Shown here piece by piece: positions 10,019-19,063 of a stretch of DNA of 64,000 bases. The stretch comes from Pseudomonadales bacterium (lineage in GTDB: Bacteria; Pseudomonadota; Gammaproteobacteria; Pseudomonadales; UBA5518), in the NCBI GenBank assembly GCA_024234165.1, contig JACKOP010000001.1:434001-498000 (forward strand). Direction: 5' to 3'. Position 1 is the stretch's first letter; the number at the start of each line of letters is the position of its first letter. The notes beneath the pieces were generated by a model. The model was not told the DNA's origin. It made no database searches and saw only the letters and a list, made by a program, of their open reading frames with translations. The translations under genes and the position numbers were made by a program.

Positions 10019-12247
10019 ATGATCTGGCGTTTCATGCACCGCTGGCTGGGACTGACGTTGGGCAGCGTGGCACTGCTGCTCGCACTGACCGGCGTCATTC
10101 TGGCCACCTATCCGGCGATCGACGCGTTCAACGCCCTACCGGCCGCAAGCGAGCTGTCCGTCGCCACGCTGGCCGAGCGCATCACCGGCCGCATTGCCGG
10201 TGTCGAGCAGATCCGTCGTCTGCCATCGGGCGACATCGTCGTCTACTCGTTCGACGATGGGCAGGCGCAGGCGGCACGCATCGACCCGGAGGACGGCAGC
10301 GTGCTGCAGAGCTGGCAGCCATCGGCGTTCTCGCGCTGGGTGAAGAATCTGCACCGCAGCCTCCTGCTCGGCGATGCCGGGCGCATGATCGCTGCAGCCG
10401 TGGCGCTCGGCATGCTGTTGATCTCCGTCTCCGGCCTCGTGCTCATGGCGCGGCGCCAGGGCGGCATGCGGCATCTACTCGCACGCGTGCGCGGCAGCAG
10501 TCTGCAGCGCCTGCACGTGGTCAGTGGTCGCATCGTGTTGCTGGTCCTGCTGCTCACATCGCTCACGGCGCTCTACATGAGCGCGGCCACCTTCGGTTGG
10601 GTATCGGTGGAGAGCGATTTCGACCCCGACGTCGTTTCGCAGATATCACCAACCACCAACGGTACGGACCTGGCGCCCCGGGAACTACCGCTGCTGCGCG
10701 ATCTGCGTATGCGTGATCTGCGCAAGCTGAGCGTACCCGCTGCCGATGATCCCGAGGACACCTGGCTGGTGGCGACCGACCACGGCGAGGGCTGGATCGA
10801 CCGCCACACCGGCCAGACGCTGGCCTGGCAGGATGCATCTGCCGCACAGCGCGTCTACGACTGGATTCTGCTGCTGCACACCGGCGAGGGTGCCTGGGCC
10901 TGGGCTCTGGTGCTGGGTGCCATGGGTACCAGCATCCCCATGTTCTGGGTCACCGGACTGCTGCTTTGGCTGCAGGGTCGTCGGCAATTGCCCAGGATTC
11001 GCGACAACAGCGCGGTACGCGACGCCGAGGTGTTGATCTTCGTCGCCAGCGAGACCGGTTCGACGTGGGGGTTTGCCGAGGCGCTGCACCGCGCTTTCGT
11101 GCACGCAGGCCAGCGCGTGCATACCGGTGCGCTGGAGCACTTTCAGGCGAATACGACGGCCCAGCAGGTCTTCGTGCTGGCAGCCACCTACGGCGACGGC
11201 CAGACGCCGGCGCACGCGGTGCAGGCCATCGAGCGCATCCGGACGCAACCGGTGGGTACGGCAGCAGTGACCGTGCTTGGTTTTGGTGACCGCCAGTTCA
11301 CCGCATATTGTGGCTATGCCGAGGCCGTGGACAACGCGCTGCGCGCACGCGGCTGGCCACAGTTGCTGCCACTGGAACGCATCCACCAGCAGTCGGCACA
11401 ACAGTTCGCGCTCTGGGCCGAGGCGCTCAGCGCTGCCCTGCTGCCCGGGCTCGGCCAGCCGCTCGTGGTCGACTATGTGCCACGCGTGCCGGCAACGACG
11501 ACGCTCACGCTTGTCTCACGGCAGGACTTCACGGGCGAGCTGGGTTGGCCGGCGGCGATTCTGCGCTTTGCCTGGCCCAGGCAAAACGGGTTCATGCGTC
11601 TGGCTGGACGCGGCCTTCCACGCTTCGCCGCCGGCGACCTGGTTGGCATCGTAGCGCCAAACGTGCACGCACCACGCTACTACTCACTGGCATCGAGCTG
11701 GCGCGACGGTTTCCTTGAAATCTGCGTTCGCAAGGTCCCCGATGGTCAGTGCTCGCCCTTTCTGCACGCCCTGCAGCCGGGTGATGTGATCCAGGCATTC
11801 ATCAAGACAAACCCCGGTTTCGCGCTCGAACGTGCACGCGTCCCTGTGCTGCTCATCGGCGCTGGTACCGGCGTCGCACCGCTGGTCGGATTCATCCGTG
11901 ACAACCGCAGGCACACGCCCATGCACCTGTTCTTCGGGGCACGTGATCCGGCACGGGATTTCTACTTTGGTCCGGAAATGGAGCGCTGGCTGACCGCCGG
12001 GCAATTGGCCACCCTGCGCACGACTTTCTCGCGCGTCGATGCGGGTGGTGGCTACGTGCAGGATGCGCTGCGCCGCGACGCCGTGCGCGTGCAGGAGCTG
12101 ATGCGCCAGGGCGCCATCGTGCGCGTCTGTGGCAGCCGGCCCATGGCGCAGGGTGTCACCGAAGCGCTCAACGAGATCCTGGGTGCGGTCAAGCTCAACG
12201 TGCAACAGCTCAAGGCCAGGGGGCGCTATGCGGAAGACGTGTTCTGA
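10019..12247 (+). CDS. PepSY-TM / flavodoxin / NADPH-flavin reductase fusion
   Basis: A 742-residue transmembrane oxidoreductase. The N-terminal half is a PepSY-associated membrane domain with four helices (about 10-32, 120-142, 168-190, 297-320). Next comes a flavodoxin domain with an FMN loop ASETGSTWG (about 343-351), then a ferredoxin-reductase module of the CysJ/P450-reductase type with the FAD motif RYYSLAS (about 556) and NADPH-binding GAGTGVAPL (about 614-622). It should pass electrons from cytosolic NADPH through FAD and FMN across the inner membrane. With the DUF2271 protein as likely partner this could be a ferric or other extracytoplasmic reductase. PiuB-like reductase fusions are similar. 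Confidence 0.9.
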   Translation: MIWRFMHRWLGLTLGSVALLLALTGVILATYPAIDAFNALPAASELSVATLAERITGRIAGVEQIRRLPSGDIVVYSFDDGQAQAARIDPEDGSVLQSWQPSAFSRWVKNLHRSLLLGDAGRMIAAAVALGMLLISVSGLVLMARRQGGMRHLLARVRGSSLQRLHVVSGRIVLLVLLLTSLTALYMSAATFGWVSVESDFDPDVVSQISPTTNGTDLAPRELPLLRDLRMRDLRKLSVPAADDPEDTWLVATDHGEGWIDRHTGQTLAWQDASAAQRVYDWILLLHTGEGAWAWALVLGAMGTSIPMFWVTGLLLWLQGRRQLPRIRDNSAVRDAEVLIFVASETGSTWGFAEALHRAFVHAGQRVHTGALEHFQANTTAQQVFVLAATYGDGQTPAHAVQAIERIRTQPVGTAAVTVLGFGDRQFTAYCGYAEAVDNALRARGWPQLLPLERIHQQSAQQFALWAEALSAALLPGLGQPLVVDYVPRVPATTTLTLVSRQDFTGELGWPAAILRFAWPRQNGFMRLAGRGLPRFAAGDLVGIVAPNVHAPRYYSLASSWRDGFLEICVRKVPDGQCSPFLHALQPGDVIQAFIKTNPGFALERARVPVLLIGAGTGVAPLVGFIRDNRRHTPMHLFFGARDPARDFYFGPEMERWLTAGQLATLRTTFSRVDAGGGYVQDALRRDAVRVQELMRQGAIVRVCGSRPMAQGVTEALNEILGAVKLNVQQLKARGRYAEDVF

Positions 12248-13193
12248 AGCGCCAATGCGGCGCCTCAAGCTGCACGGGCCGACCATGGCCACGCGCTGGT
12301 CACTGATCTGCGACGCCGGCCCGGAAGTGGACGAACCAGCACTGCGTCGCAACCTGGCCGTGGTCGTCGACGAGGTAGACCGCCAGATGTCGCCGTGGAA
12401 GCCGAAAAGCGACCTGACGCGGCTGAATGCATCGCCTGCTGACACCTGGGTATCGCTGCCCCCGGCAATCCTCGAGGTGCTTGCTCGCGCACTGGAGATA
12501 TCGCGTTTGAGCGACGGGGCGTTCGATCCCGCCGTCGGCACGTTGGTCGATGCCTGGGGCTTCGGCGCCGCCCGTGGCGAGCCCGACGTCCAGGCCATCG
12601 GCTGCGCCCGCAGCGAGGATGGGCGTCCGGCGCACAACTGGCTCGAGCTGGACCTGACGGCCGGGCGTGCCCGCAAGCACGCACGCATGCAACTGGATCT
12701 GTGCGGCATCGCCAAGGGCTACGCTGTCGATCGCATGATCGCCGTAGTCCAAACCCACGAGGTGGAGCATGCACTTGCCGCGCTGGACGGCGAACTCCGT
12801 GCACTCGGCCACCAGGGCAACGGGGAACCATGGGCGATCGCGCTCGAGAGTCCGCAGTACACACAGCGCACGACACGCAGCGTGATCGAACTGGCGGATC
12901 TTGCCGTTGCCACTTCGGGCGACTACCGGCACTGGCTGCAGATCGGTGGCGTGCGCGTCGCCCACACCATGGATGGGCGAAGCAGCGTCCCGGTGCACAA
13001 CGACGTTGCCTCGGTCACGGTACTGGCCAGGGACGGCATCAGCGCCGACGCCTGGGCCACGGCACTGCTCGTCAGCGGCCCCAACGCTGGCCTCGCGCTG
13101 GCGCAACGCATGGGACTGGAAGCGCTGTGGCTGTTGCGTCGTGAGGGAAGTCTGGTGGAGCTGGGCCTGGGGCGTTTTGCAAACCCGTTGTGA
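12228..13193 (+). CDS. apbE: ApbE family FAD:protein FMN transferase
   Basis: A 321-residue enzyme that attaches FMN from FAD to Ser/Thr of target proteins, using Mg2+. Start ATG 12228 overlaps the reductase gene by 20 bases and has a strong AGGGGG site; ATG 12255 is an alternative. Family blocks are visible: GPTMATRWSL near the N-terminus, FDPAVGTLVDAWGFG, DLCGIAKGYAVDR, and SADAWATALLVSG with the metal-binding Asp. The usual HxIDPRTG is altered to HTMDGRSS. No signal peptide or lipobox is evident, although classical ApbE is exported. It probably modifies the DUF2271 protein of the same operon. Confidence 0.9.
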   Translation: MRKTCSEAPMRRLKLHGPTMATRWSLICDAGPEVDEPALRRNLAVVVDEVDRQMSPWKPKSDLTRLNASPADTWVSLPPAILEVLARALEISRLSDGAFDPAVGTLVDAWGFGAARGEPDVQAIGCARSEDGRPAHNWLELDLTAGRARKHARMQLDLCGIAKGYAVDRMIAVVQTHEVEHALAALDGELRALGHQGNGEPWAIALESPQYTQRTTRSVIELADLAVATSGDYRHWLQIGGVRVAHTMDGRSSVPVHNDVASVTVLARDGISADAWATALLVSGPNAGLALAQRMGLEALWLLRREGSLVELGLGRFANPL

Positions 13194-13224
13194 TGGAAAT
13201 CAGGGCACCTGCATCTGCTCATCC

Positions 13225-13241
13225 GTTAAGTACAGGTTAAG
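13225..13241 (+). promoter_or_regulatory. PmrA/QseB-type tandem box upstream of the RND efflux operon
   Basis: Two direct half-sites GTTAAG (13225-13230 and 13236-13241) separated by exactly five bases give the TTAAG-N5-TTAAG spacing bound by PmrA/BasR and QseB-type regulators. The box ends 49 bases before the TolC-family start. A regulator of that subfamily is encoded at 25154, and two further boxes precede its own operon and the divergent radical SAM unit. Confidence 0.65.
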
Positions 13242-13290
13242 CGTTGTGAACGACGATGAATGTTGGCAGAGGTTCTTCTGGAAAGGCGAC

Positions 13291-14544
13291 ATGCGAGTAG
13301 ATCCAGTCACATTGATTTTTTATTTCTTGCTCGCACTGGGCACAGTGTCGGTTTCCGCTGTCGAAAAAGAGGATTCGCTGACGACATACGTAACCACTGC
13401 TTCTGGCCTCACCTTGCACGACGTATATGTTGCTGCGCTTGCTAATGATTCACGTAACGGTGTCGCGAATGCCTATCGCCTCGAATCAGAGGCGCTGGCA
13501 GTAAAGGCCGACGGAATGTTCGCCGATGCACCGGCCTTGAGCCTGCGCCAACAAAGCGATCGTACGGGTACCGACCGCGGCTTGCGCGAGTGGGAGGCCA
13601 ATGTGGAGATGCCATTGTGGCGTCTAGGTCAGCGCTCAGCAACGCGTAGTGAGGCAACGAGTATGGAGCTGCTGGCAAGCGCGCAGGCACTCGCCCTGCA
13701 ACTGGATGTGGCTGGACGAGTGCGCACCACTTTGTGGGAGCTGGCACTCGTCGAGCAGCAGCGTGACCTGGCATCCCGATCCTGGCTCGCCGCTCAGGAA
13801 CTAGAGCGGGACGTGCAGCACCGCGTAGAGGCAGGAGATCTGGCACAGGCCGATCTGCTCTTGGCACGCGACGAGACATTGGGCAAACATGACGAGTATC
13901 TGTTGGCACTGGATGGCGTGCGTGCGGTGAAGCAACGCTACCTGTTGCTGAGTGGCATGCAGGAACCACCAGCGGAATTCAGAGAAACGCAGAGTCCACG
14001 CGAGCGTATCGAACCCGATCATCCTCTGCTGCTGGAAGCGCAACGGCGTGTCGAAACAACGCAGGCAGAGCTGCGCCGGGTACGCGCGGCAGGTAGTGGC
14101 AATCCACTGCTGATCGTAGGCAGCCGTCGTGAACGTGAACCGGTGACGCAGATCGAGCACGACAGTATCGGTGTATCACTGCGCGTGCCTTTCGGTGGCG
14201 TCCGGTACAGTGGTTCGACAATTGCTGCAGCCAACAGCAAGTTGGTGCAGGCGCAGGCTGAACAGTTGGCGCTACAGCGCAAGCTCGAGCTGGAGTTGCA
14301 CGACGCAGTGCGCGCACTGGACACCCTGCGCGCGGAGCTGGACCTCGCGGAACAACAGCACACAATGGCGCAGCAAAGTCTGCACATGGCTCGCATCGCC
14401 TTCGATTCGGGTGAGATCGATCTGGTGCAACGTCTGCGCGTCCAGGCCCGCACCTACGCTGCGGAACGAAGCATGAACCTGCGCAAGCTGCAGTTGCAGC
14501 AGGCGGTTGCCCGCTACAACCAGGCTGTCGGAGACCTTCCATGA
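13291..14544 (+). CDS. TolC-family outer-membrane channel of an HME-RND efflux pump (CusC/CzcC-like)
   Basis: A 417-residue channel protein with a signal peptide (cleavage near residue 20) and the two helical outer-membrane-efflux repeats; no lipobox Cys is seen. ATG 13291 is chosen for its AAGG site and the signal peptide; a GTG at 13246 lies too close to the regulatory box. The stop overlaps the adaptor start (ATGA). As the first gene of a channel-adaptor-pump operon it should provide the outer-membrane exit of the efflux complex. The PmrA/QseB-type box directly upstream suggests two-component control. Confidence 0.88.
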   Translation: MRVDPVTLIFYFLLALGTVSVSAVEKEDSLTTYVTTASGLTLHDVYVAALANDSRNGVANAYRLESEALAVKADGMFADAPALSLRQQSDRTGTDRGLREWEANVEMPLWRLGQRSATRSEATSMELLASAQALALQLDVAGRVRTTLWELALVEQQRDLASRSWLAAQELERDVQHRVEAGDLAQADLLLARDETLGKHDEYLLALDGVRAVKQRYLLLSGMQEPPAEFRETQSPRERIEPDHPLLLEAQRRVETTQAELRRVRAAGSGNPLLIVGSRREREPVTQIEHDSIGVSLRVPFGGVRYSGSTIAAANSKLVQAQAEQLALQRKLELELHDAVRALDTLRAELDLAEQQHTMAQQSLHMARIAFDSGEIDLVQRLRVQARTYAAERSMNLRKLQLQQAVARYNQAVGDLP

Positions 14545-15647
14545 AGTACCTGTCATCCGCATTCATGCTTGTGGTACTGGTGTCGCTACGGGTATGGGCG
14601 GCGGATCTGCCCGCAAAGGATGTGACGATGACACCAGAACAGCAGCAAATCCTGGCAATCACGACCATCCTCCCGGAGTTGGTGGCTGCGGTTCCAGGCC
14701 GGGAATTGCCGGCCCAAGTCACTGTTGCGCCAGACCAGGTTCACCTGCTCACGGCACCTCAGCGAGGGCTCCTGGAGTACATGCCGATCGCAGTTGGCGA
14801 CGAGGTGCTTGCGGGTCAGGTCGTCGCACGTCTCGCAAGCCCCGAATTGGTGAGTCTGCAGCGTGACTTTCTGCAGGCATTCAGCCAGCAGCGGCTGGCT
14901 CAAGCCGCGATGACCCGCGACGAAATGCTGCTCGCGGAAGGCGTGATCGCCGAACGTCGCTATCAGGAAACACGCAGCGGCTTCGATGAAACTAATGCAG
15001 CGTTGGAAGAGCGTCGCCAGGCGTTGTTGTTGGCTGGGATGAGTGTCGAAGACATCGAGAAACTGCGCCAGGACCGACGCCTCGGCACTACGCTGGAAGT
15101 GCGCGCACCGATCACCGGTGTGGTGATCGAGCGGCTCGCCGAACCGGGGCAACGCCTGGGACTCAGTGACCCCATCTATCGCATCGCAAACCTTGATCCG
15201 CTATGGCTGGAAATACGCGTTCCATTGGAATTGCTACCGGGGGTGAGCGCCGGCGCCGAGACCAGCGTTATAGGGATCGGTGCGTCAGGACATGTATTGA
15301 ACGTGGGGCATGAGGTTGATGCGGCTAGTCAGACGGTGCGTGTACGCGCCGAGCTCACATCCGGTGGCGGAGCACTGCGACCGGGCCAATACGTGCAGGC
15401 ATCGATCGCGAGCGTGGCTGGGGGGCAGCACTACCGGCTGCCCACCGCTGCAGTGATGCGTAGTGGGCAGCACAGCATCGTGTTCGTGCGTACCGAGAAC
15501 GGATTCTCGCCACGCATCGTCGATGTGATGGGCACACAGAACGGTAGCACCGTAGTCACCGCAGCTTTCAACGGGCAGGAACAGGTGGCGATAACCGGCC
15601 TTGCCGCGCTGAAAGGAGCTGCGATGGGTCTCGGAGGGAGCGAATGA
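14541..15647 (+). CDS. RND periplasmic adaptor subunit (CusB/CzcB-like)
   Basis: A 368-residue membrane-fusion protein with a signal peptide ending around residue 21. The order is a barrel-sandwich (lipoyl) domain split by a helical hairpin (about 105-175), with APITGVVIERLAEPGQ at the return strand, then beta-barrel and membrane-proximal domains. The N-terminal methionine-rich metal-binding stretch of CusB is not evident. Four-base ATGA overlaps on both sides couple it to the channel and pump genes. It would link the pump to the TolC-like channel in the periplasm. Confidence 0.9.
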   Translation: MKYLSSAFMLVVLVSLRVWAADLPAKDVTMTPEQQQILAITTILPELVAAVPGRELPAQVTVAPDQVHLLTAPQRGLLEYMPIAVGDEVLAGQVVARLASPELVSLQRDFLQAFSQQRLAQAAMTRDEMLLAEGVIAERRYQETRSGFDETNAALEERRQALLLAGMSVEDIEKLRQDRRLGTTLEVRAPITGVVIERLAEPGQRLGLSDPIYRIANLDPLWLEIRVPLELLPGVSAGAETSVIGIGASGHVLNVGHEVDAASQTVRVRAELTSGGGALRPGQYVQASIASVAGGQHYRLPTAAVMRSGQHSIVFVRTENGFSPRIVDVMGTQNGSTVVTAAFNGQEQVAITGLAALKGAAMGLGGSE

Positions 15648-18600
15648 TGCTGGTGCGCATGATCCAGTTCGCTCTGACCCAGCGTCTGCTGATGCTGCTG
15701 GGGATTCTGGTGCTGGTTGGTGCTGGCACGCTGGCATTTCGCAGCATTCCGATCGATGCATTCCCCGATATCTCTTCCACACAGGTCAAGATCATCATCA
15801 AGGCGGCCGGGATGACACCGGAAGAGGTGGAGCAGCGAATCACTTCCCCCATCGAAGTGGAATTGCTCGGCATTCCGCGCCAAGTGATGCTGCGTTCGGT
15901 GGCGAAGTATGCAATGACCGATATCACGGTCGATTTCGAGGATGGCACCGACATCTACTGGGCCCGCCAGCAGGTTGCCGAGCGACTGAACAGCCTTTGG
16001 GCCGAGCTGCCTGAAGGCGTCAGCGGCGGTATTGCACCGATGACGACACCGCTCGGCGAGATGTTTATGTTCAGCATCGAAGGCAGTTCGCTCGATGCGA
16101 TGGGAAAGCGCAGCCTCCTCGATTGGGTAATCCGACCCGCACTGCGTACTGTACCGGGTGTGGCTGACGTCAACGCGCTAGGCGGTCTGGTGCGCGCCTT
16201 CGAAGTTGTACCGGATCCGATGCGCATGAACGCGCGTGGTGTCAGCATGAGCGAGCTGGTCGAGGCGCTGCAGCAGAACAACCGCAACGATGGTGCCGGG
16301 CGTCTCGGCGAAGGCGACGAAGCGCTGCTGGTACGCGCCGAGGGAAGCATCCGCTCGCTGGACGATGTGAATGCGGTCGTCGTCAGGGTAGTGGCCGGTG
16401 TGCCGGTTCGCGTGGGCGAAGTGGCGACAGTGCGCCTCGGTGCGCTCACGCGCTACGGTGCAGTGACGCGCAATGGCGAGGGCGAGGCGGTCGAGGGCCT
16501 GGTGCTGGGACTGCGCGGCGCAAACGCGCGCACCGTCGTAAAGGGTGTGCAGGCCAGGCTTGATGAGCTAGCACCCTCCTTGCCGAAAGGCATCACGATC
16601 GAGGTTTTCTACAACCGCGGCGATCTGGTCGCCAAGGCAATTGCGACTGTCAGCAGGGCTCTGACCGAGGCCATCGTCCTGGTGGTGGTGCTATTGGTCC
16701 TGTTCCTGGGCAATTTGCGAGCTGCGCTGACCGTGGCGCTCGTGCTGCCGCTGGCAGCGCTCGCCACATTCATTCTGATGCACTGGTTCGGCATGTCCGC
16801 GAATCTGATGAGTCTGGGGGGGCTTGCAATCGCCATCGGCATGCTGGTAGATGCCGCAGTCGTCGTGGTGGAGAACATCGTCACTCACCTCACACACGAC
16901 GAGCAGCAACGACGGGTGCCGCGGCTGCACGTCATCTATCGCGCCGTGCGTGAGGTTGCTGTGCCGGTAACCTCCGGAATTTTGATCATCATCATTGTCT
17001 TCCTGCCGCTGCTGACCCTGCAGGGTCTGGAAGGCAAGATGTTCATCCCAGTTGCGCTCACGATCGTGTTTGCGTTGGCCGCATCGCTGTTGCTGTCGCT
17101 GACGGCAATTCCAGTACTGGCGTCCTTCTTGCTAAAACAAGTGAGCCATGAGGATCCATGGATTGTCCGCCGCTTGACACGGATTTATATGTCGCTGCTG
17201 CACCGCTGCCTGGAACAACCGCGCGTAGTCATTGTGATTGCGTTGGTGCTCCTGTTGTTGACCGGTGCGGTCTATACCCGGATCGGCAAGACTTTCATGC
17301 CGACAATGGACGAAGGCAGTCTGCTGGTTCAGATCGAAAAGCTGCCGTCGATTAACCTGGAGCAGTCCGTAGCGCTTGATCTGCAGGTGCAACGTGCACT
17401 GCTTCAGAAGGTGCCGGAGATCGTCGGTGTCGTTGCGCGCGTGGGATCCGACGAACTTGGCCTTGACCCCATGGGACTCAACGATACTGACAGCTTTCTG
17501 GTGCTCCAGCCACGCGACAAATGGCGGATGCGCAGCAAAGAGGAGCTGGTCGATACGATTCGGCTGGTGATGAACGATATTCCCGGCATCAATTTTGGTT
17601 TTACCCAGCCAATTGAAATGCGGATCTCGGAGATGCTGACCGGTGTGCGCGGCGATGTTGCCGTGAAGATCTTCGGTTCAGATGTTGAAGAGCTCGACAG
17701 GCTGGCGCGGCAACTCAGTCAGCTGCTGGGTGGCATCGCGGGTGCCGAAGACGTACGCACCACCGAGAATTCCGGCGTACAGTACTTGCAAGTGACCATC
17801 GACCGGCTGGGCGTCGGACGCCTTGGCTTGTCGGTTGATGAACTGGAGCGCGTGCTGCGGGCACAAGTCGAGGGTTTGAATATTGGCAAAATCCATGAGG
17901 GAGCACGTCGTACCCCACTGATCTTGCGCGGTGGCGAGGTGCTGCGCACCGCGCCTGAACGGTTCGCTGCCATGCAGATAACTCTGCCCGACGGCAGCAA
18001 TGTTCCGTTGTCGACCATTGCCACGTTGCAGCGGGTCGAAGGTCCGGTGAAGATATCGCGTGAAAACGCTGCCCGCTACACAGTGGTGATGGCAAACGTG
18101 CGTGGACGTGACCTGGTCGGATTCGTCGACGAAGCGAAGTCGACGGTGGCACAACAGGTTGAACTGCCGACGGGCTATCGCATCGAGTGGGGCGGTCAGT
18201 TCGAGAACCAGCAGCGCGCCGCGAGACGCCTGTCGATCGTGGTGCCGGTGGCTATCGGGTTGATTTTCCTGCTGCTGTTTTCCACCTTTGGAACCGTTCG
18301 TCAGGCCGTGCTTGTTCTGACGAACATTCCATTCGCGATGGTGGGTGGCGTTTTCTCGCTGTGGCTGACCGGGGAGTACCTGTCGGTTCCTGCGTCGGTC
18401 GGTTTCATCGCACTGCTCGGCATTGCTGTGCTGAACGGTGTCGTCATGGTGACGTACTTCAACCAGTTGCAAGCGCACGGCATGGCCTTGGCCGATGTGG
18501 TGGTCGAAGGAGCTCGTCGACGCCTGCGTCCGGTGTTGATGACGGCGAGCATCGCGGCGTTCGGACTCGTGCCCATGCTCTTCGCCAGCGGTCCAGGATC

Positions 18601-18712
18601 GGAGGTCCAGCGCCCATTGGCGATCGTCGTGATCGGCGGACTGGTCAGTTCGACACTGCTGACGCTGATTCTGTTGCCTATCCTCTATCGACGTTTCGGC
18701 GTGCAACACTAG
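15644..18712 (+). CDS. HME-RND efflux pump (CusA/CzcA family) with non-methionine substrate site
   Basis: A 1022-residue inner-membrane proton antiporter with twelve helices and two large periplasmic loops, the standard RND size. The fourth helix carries the relay motif AIAIGMLVDAAVVVVEN with Asp403 and Glu410, spaced as in CusA. By hand alignment the three periplasmic methionines that bind Cu/Ag in CusA fall on Gln563, Asp614 and Glu663, so a monovalent copper/silver substrate is not supported. A divalent metal, or an organic or metal-chelate substrate, is more likely. The start overlaps the adaptor stop (ATGA). Family is certain; substrate is not. Confidence 0.93.
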   Translation: MMLVRMIQFALTQRLLMLLGILVLVGAGTLAFRSIPIDAFPDISSTQVKIIIKAAGMTPEEVEQRITSPIEVELLGIPRQVMLRSVAKYAMTDITVDFEDGTDIYWARQQVAERLNSLWAELPEGVSGGIAPMTTPLGEMFMFSIEGSSLDAMGKRSLLDWVIRPALRTVPGVADVNALGGLVRAFEVVPDPMRMNARGVSMSELVEALQQNNRNDGAGRLGEGDEALLVRAEGSIRSLDDVNAVVVRVVAGVPVRVGEVATVRLGALTRYGAVTRNGEGEAVEGLVLGLRGANARTVVKGVQARLDELAPSLPKGITIEVFYNRGDLVAKAIATVSRALTEAIVLVVVLLVLFLGNLRAALTVALVLPLAALATFILMHWFGMSANLMSLGGLAIAIGMLVDAAVVVVENIVTHLTHDEQQRRVPRLHVIYRAVREVAVPVTSGILIIIIVFLPLLTLQGLEGKMFIPVALTIVFALAASLLLSLTAIPVLASFLLKQVSHEDPWIVRRLTRIYMSLLHRCLEQPRVVIVIALVLLLLTGAVYTRIGKTFMPTMDEGSLLVQIEKLPSINLEQSVALDLQVQRALLQKVPEIVGVVARVGSDELGLDPMGLNDTDSFLVLQPRDKWRMRSKEELVDTIRLVMNDIPGINFGFTQPIEMRISEMLTGVRGDVAVKIFGSDVEELDRLARQLSQLLGGIAGAEDVRTTENSGVQYLQVTIDRLGVGRLGLSVDELERVLRAQVEGLNIGKIHEGARRTPLILRGGEVLRTAPERFAAMQITLPDGSNVPLSTIATLQRVEGPVKISRENAARYTVVMANVRGRDLVGFVDEAKSTVAQQVELPTGYRIEWGGQFENQQRAARRLSIVVPVAIGLIFLLLFSTFGTVRQAVLVLTNIPFAMVGGVFSLWLTGEYLSVPASVGFIALLGIAVLNGVVMVTYFNQLQAHGMALADVVVEGARRRLRPVLMTASIAAFGLVPMLFASGPGSEVQRPLAIVVIGGLVSSTLLTLILLPILYRRFGVQH

Positions 18713-18721
18713 GACAAGATC

Positions 18722-19024
18722 ATGTCGCAATGTCTCTTGGTGATCGTAACGACACCGTCGTTGGAAGAGTCGATGGCAGACTGGCTATTGATGAAGGATG
18801 GGTTGTCGGGCTTCAGCAGTATGCGTATCGATGGTCACGGTAGCAGGCTGTCTGACTTGTCATTGGCCGAACAGGTCCTCGGGCGCCAACGCAAAGTGAT
18901 GTTCCACGTACACGCCGAATGTATCGCGCTGAGCGCGCTCCTTGAAGAGTTGCGTCACGATTTCGGCGGCACTGGCCTCCATTACTGGCTGATGCCGTTG
19001 CTGGACGCCGGGGTTATCGAGTGA
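18722..19024 (+). CDS. DUF3240 protein, PII-like accessory of metal efflux pumps
   Basis: A 100-residue soluble protein resembling DUF3240, small ferredoxin-fold/PII-like proteins commonly encoded directly after cusA/czcA-type genes. It has no signal peptide and keeps the alternating strand-helix pattern (LLVIVTTP at the start, FHVHAECI near residue 62). It lies nine bases after the pump gene and ends the operon. A cytosolic sensing or modulating role for the pump is inferred; its biochemistry is not established. It is convergent with the radical SAM gene, with 39 bases between the stops. Confidence 0.75.
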   Translation: MSQCLLVIVTTPSLEESMADWLLMKDGLSGFSSMRIDGHGSRLSDLSLAEQVLGRQRKVMFHVHAECIALSALLEELRHDFGGTGLHYWLMPLLDAGVIE

Positions 19025-19063
19025 GCAGTGCGGATAGTCGATCGATCGGATGCGGCAGCCACA

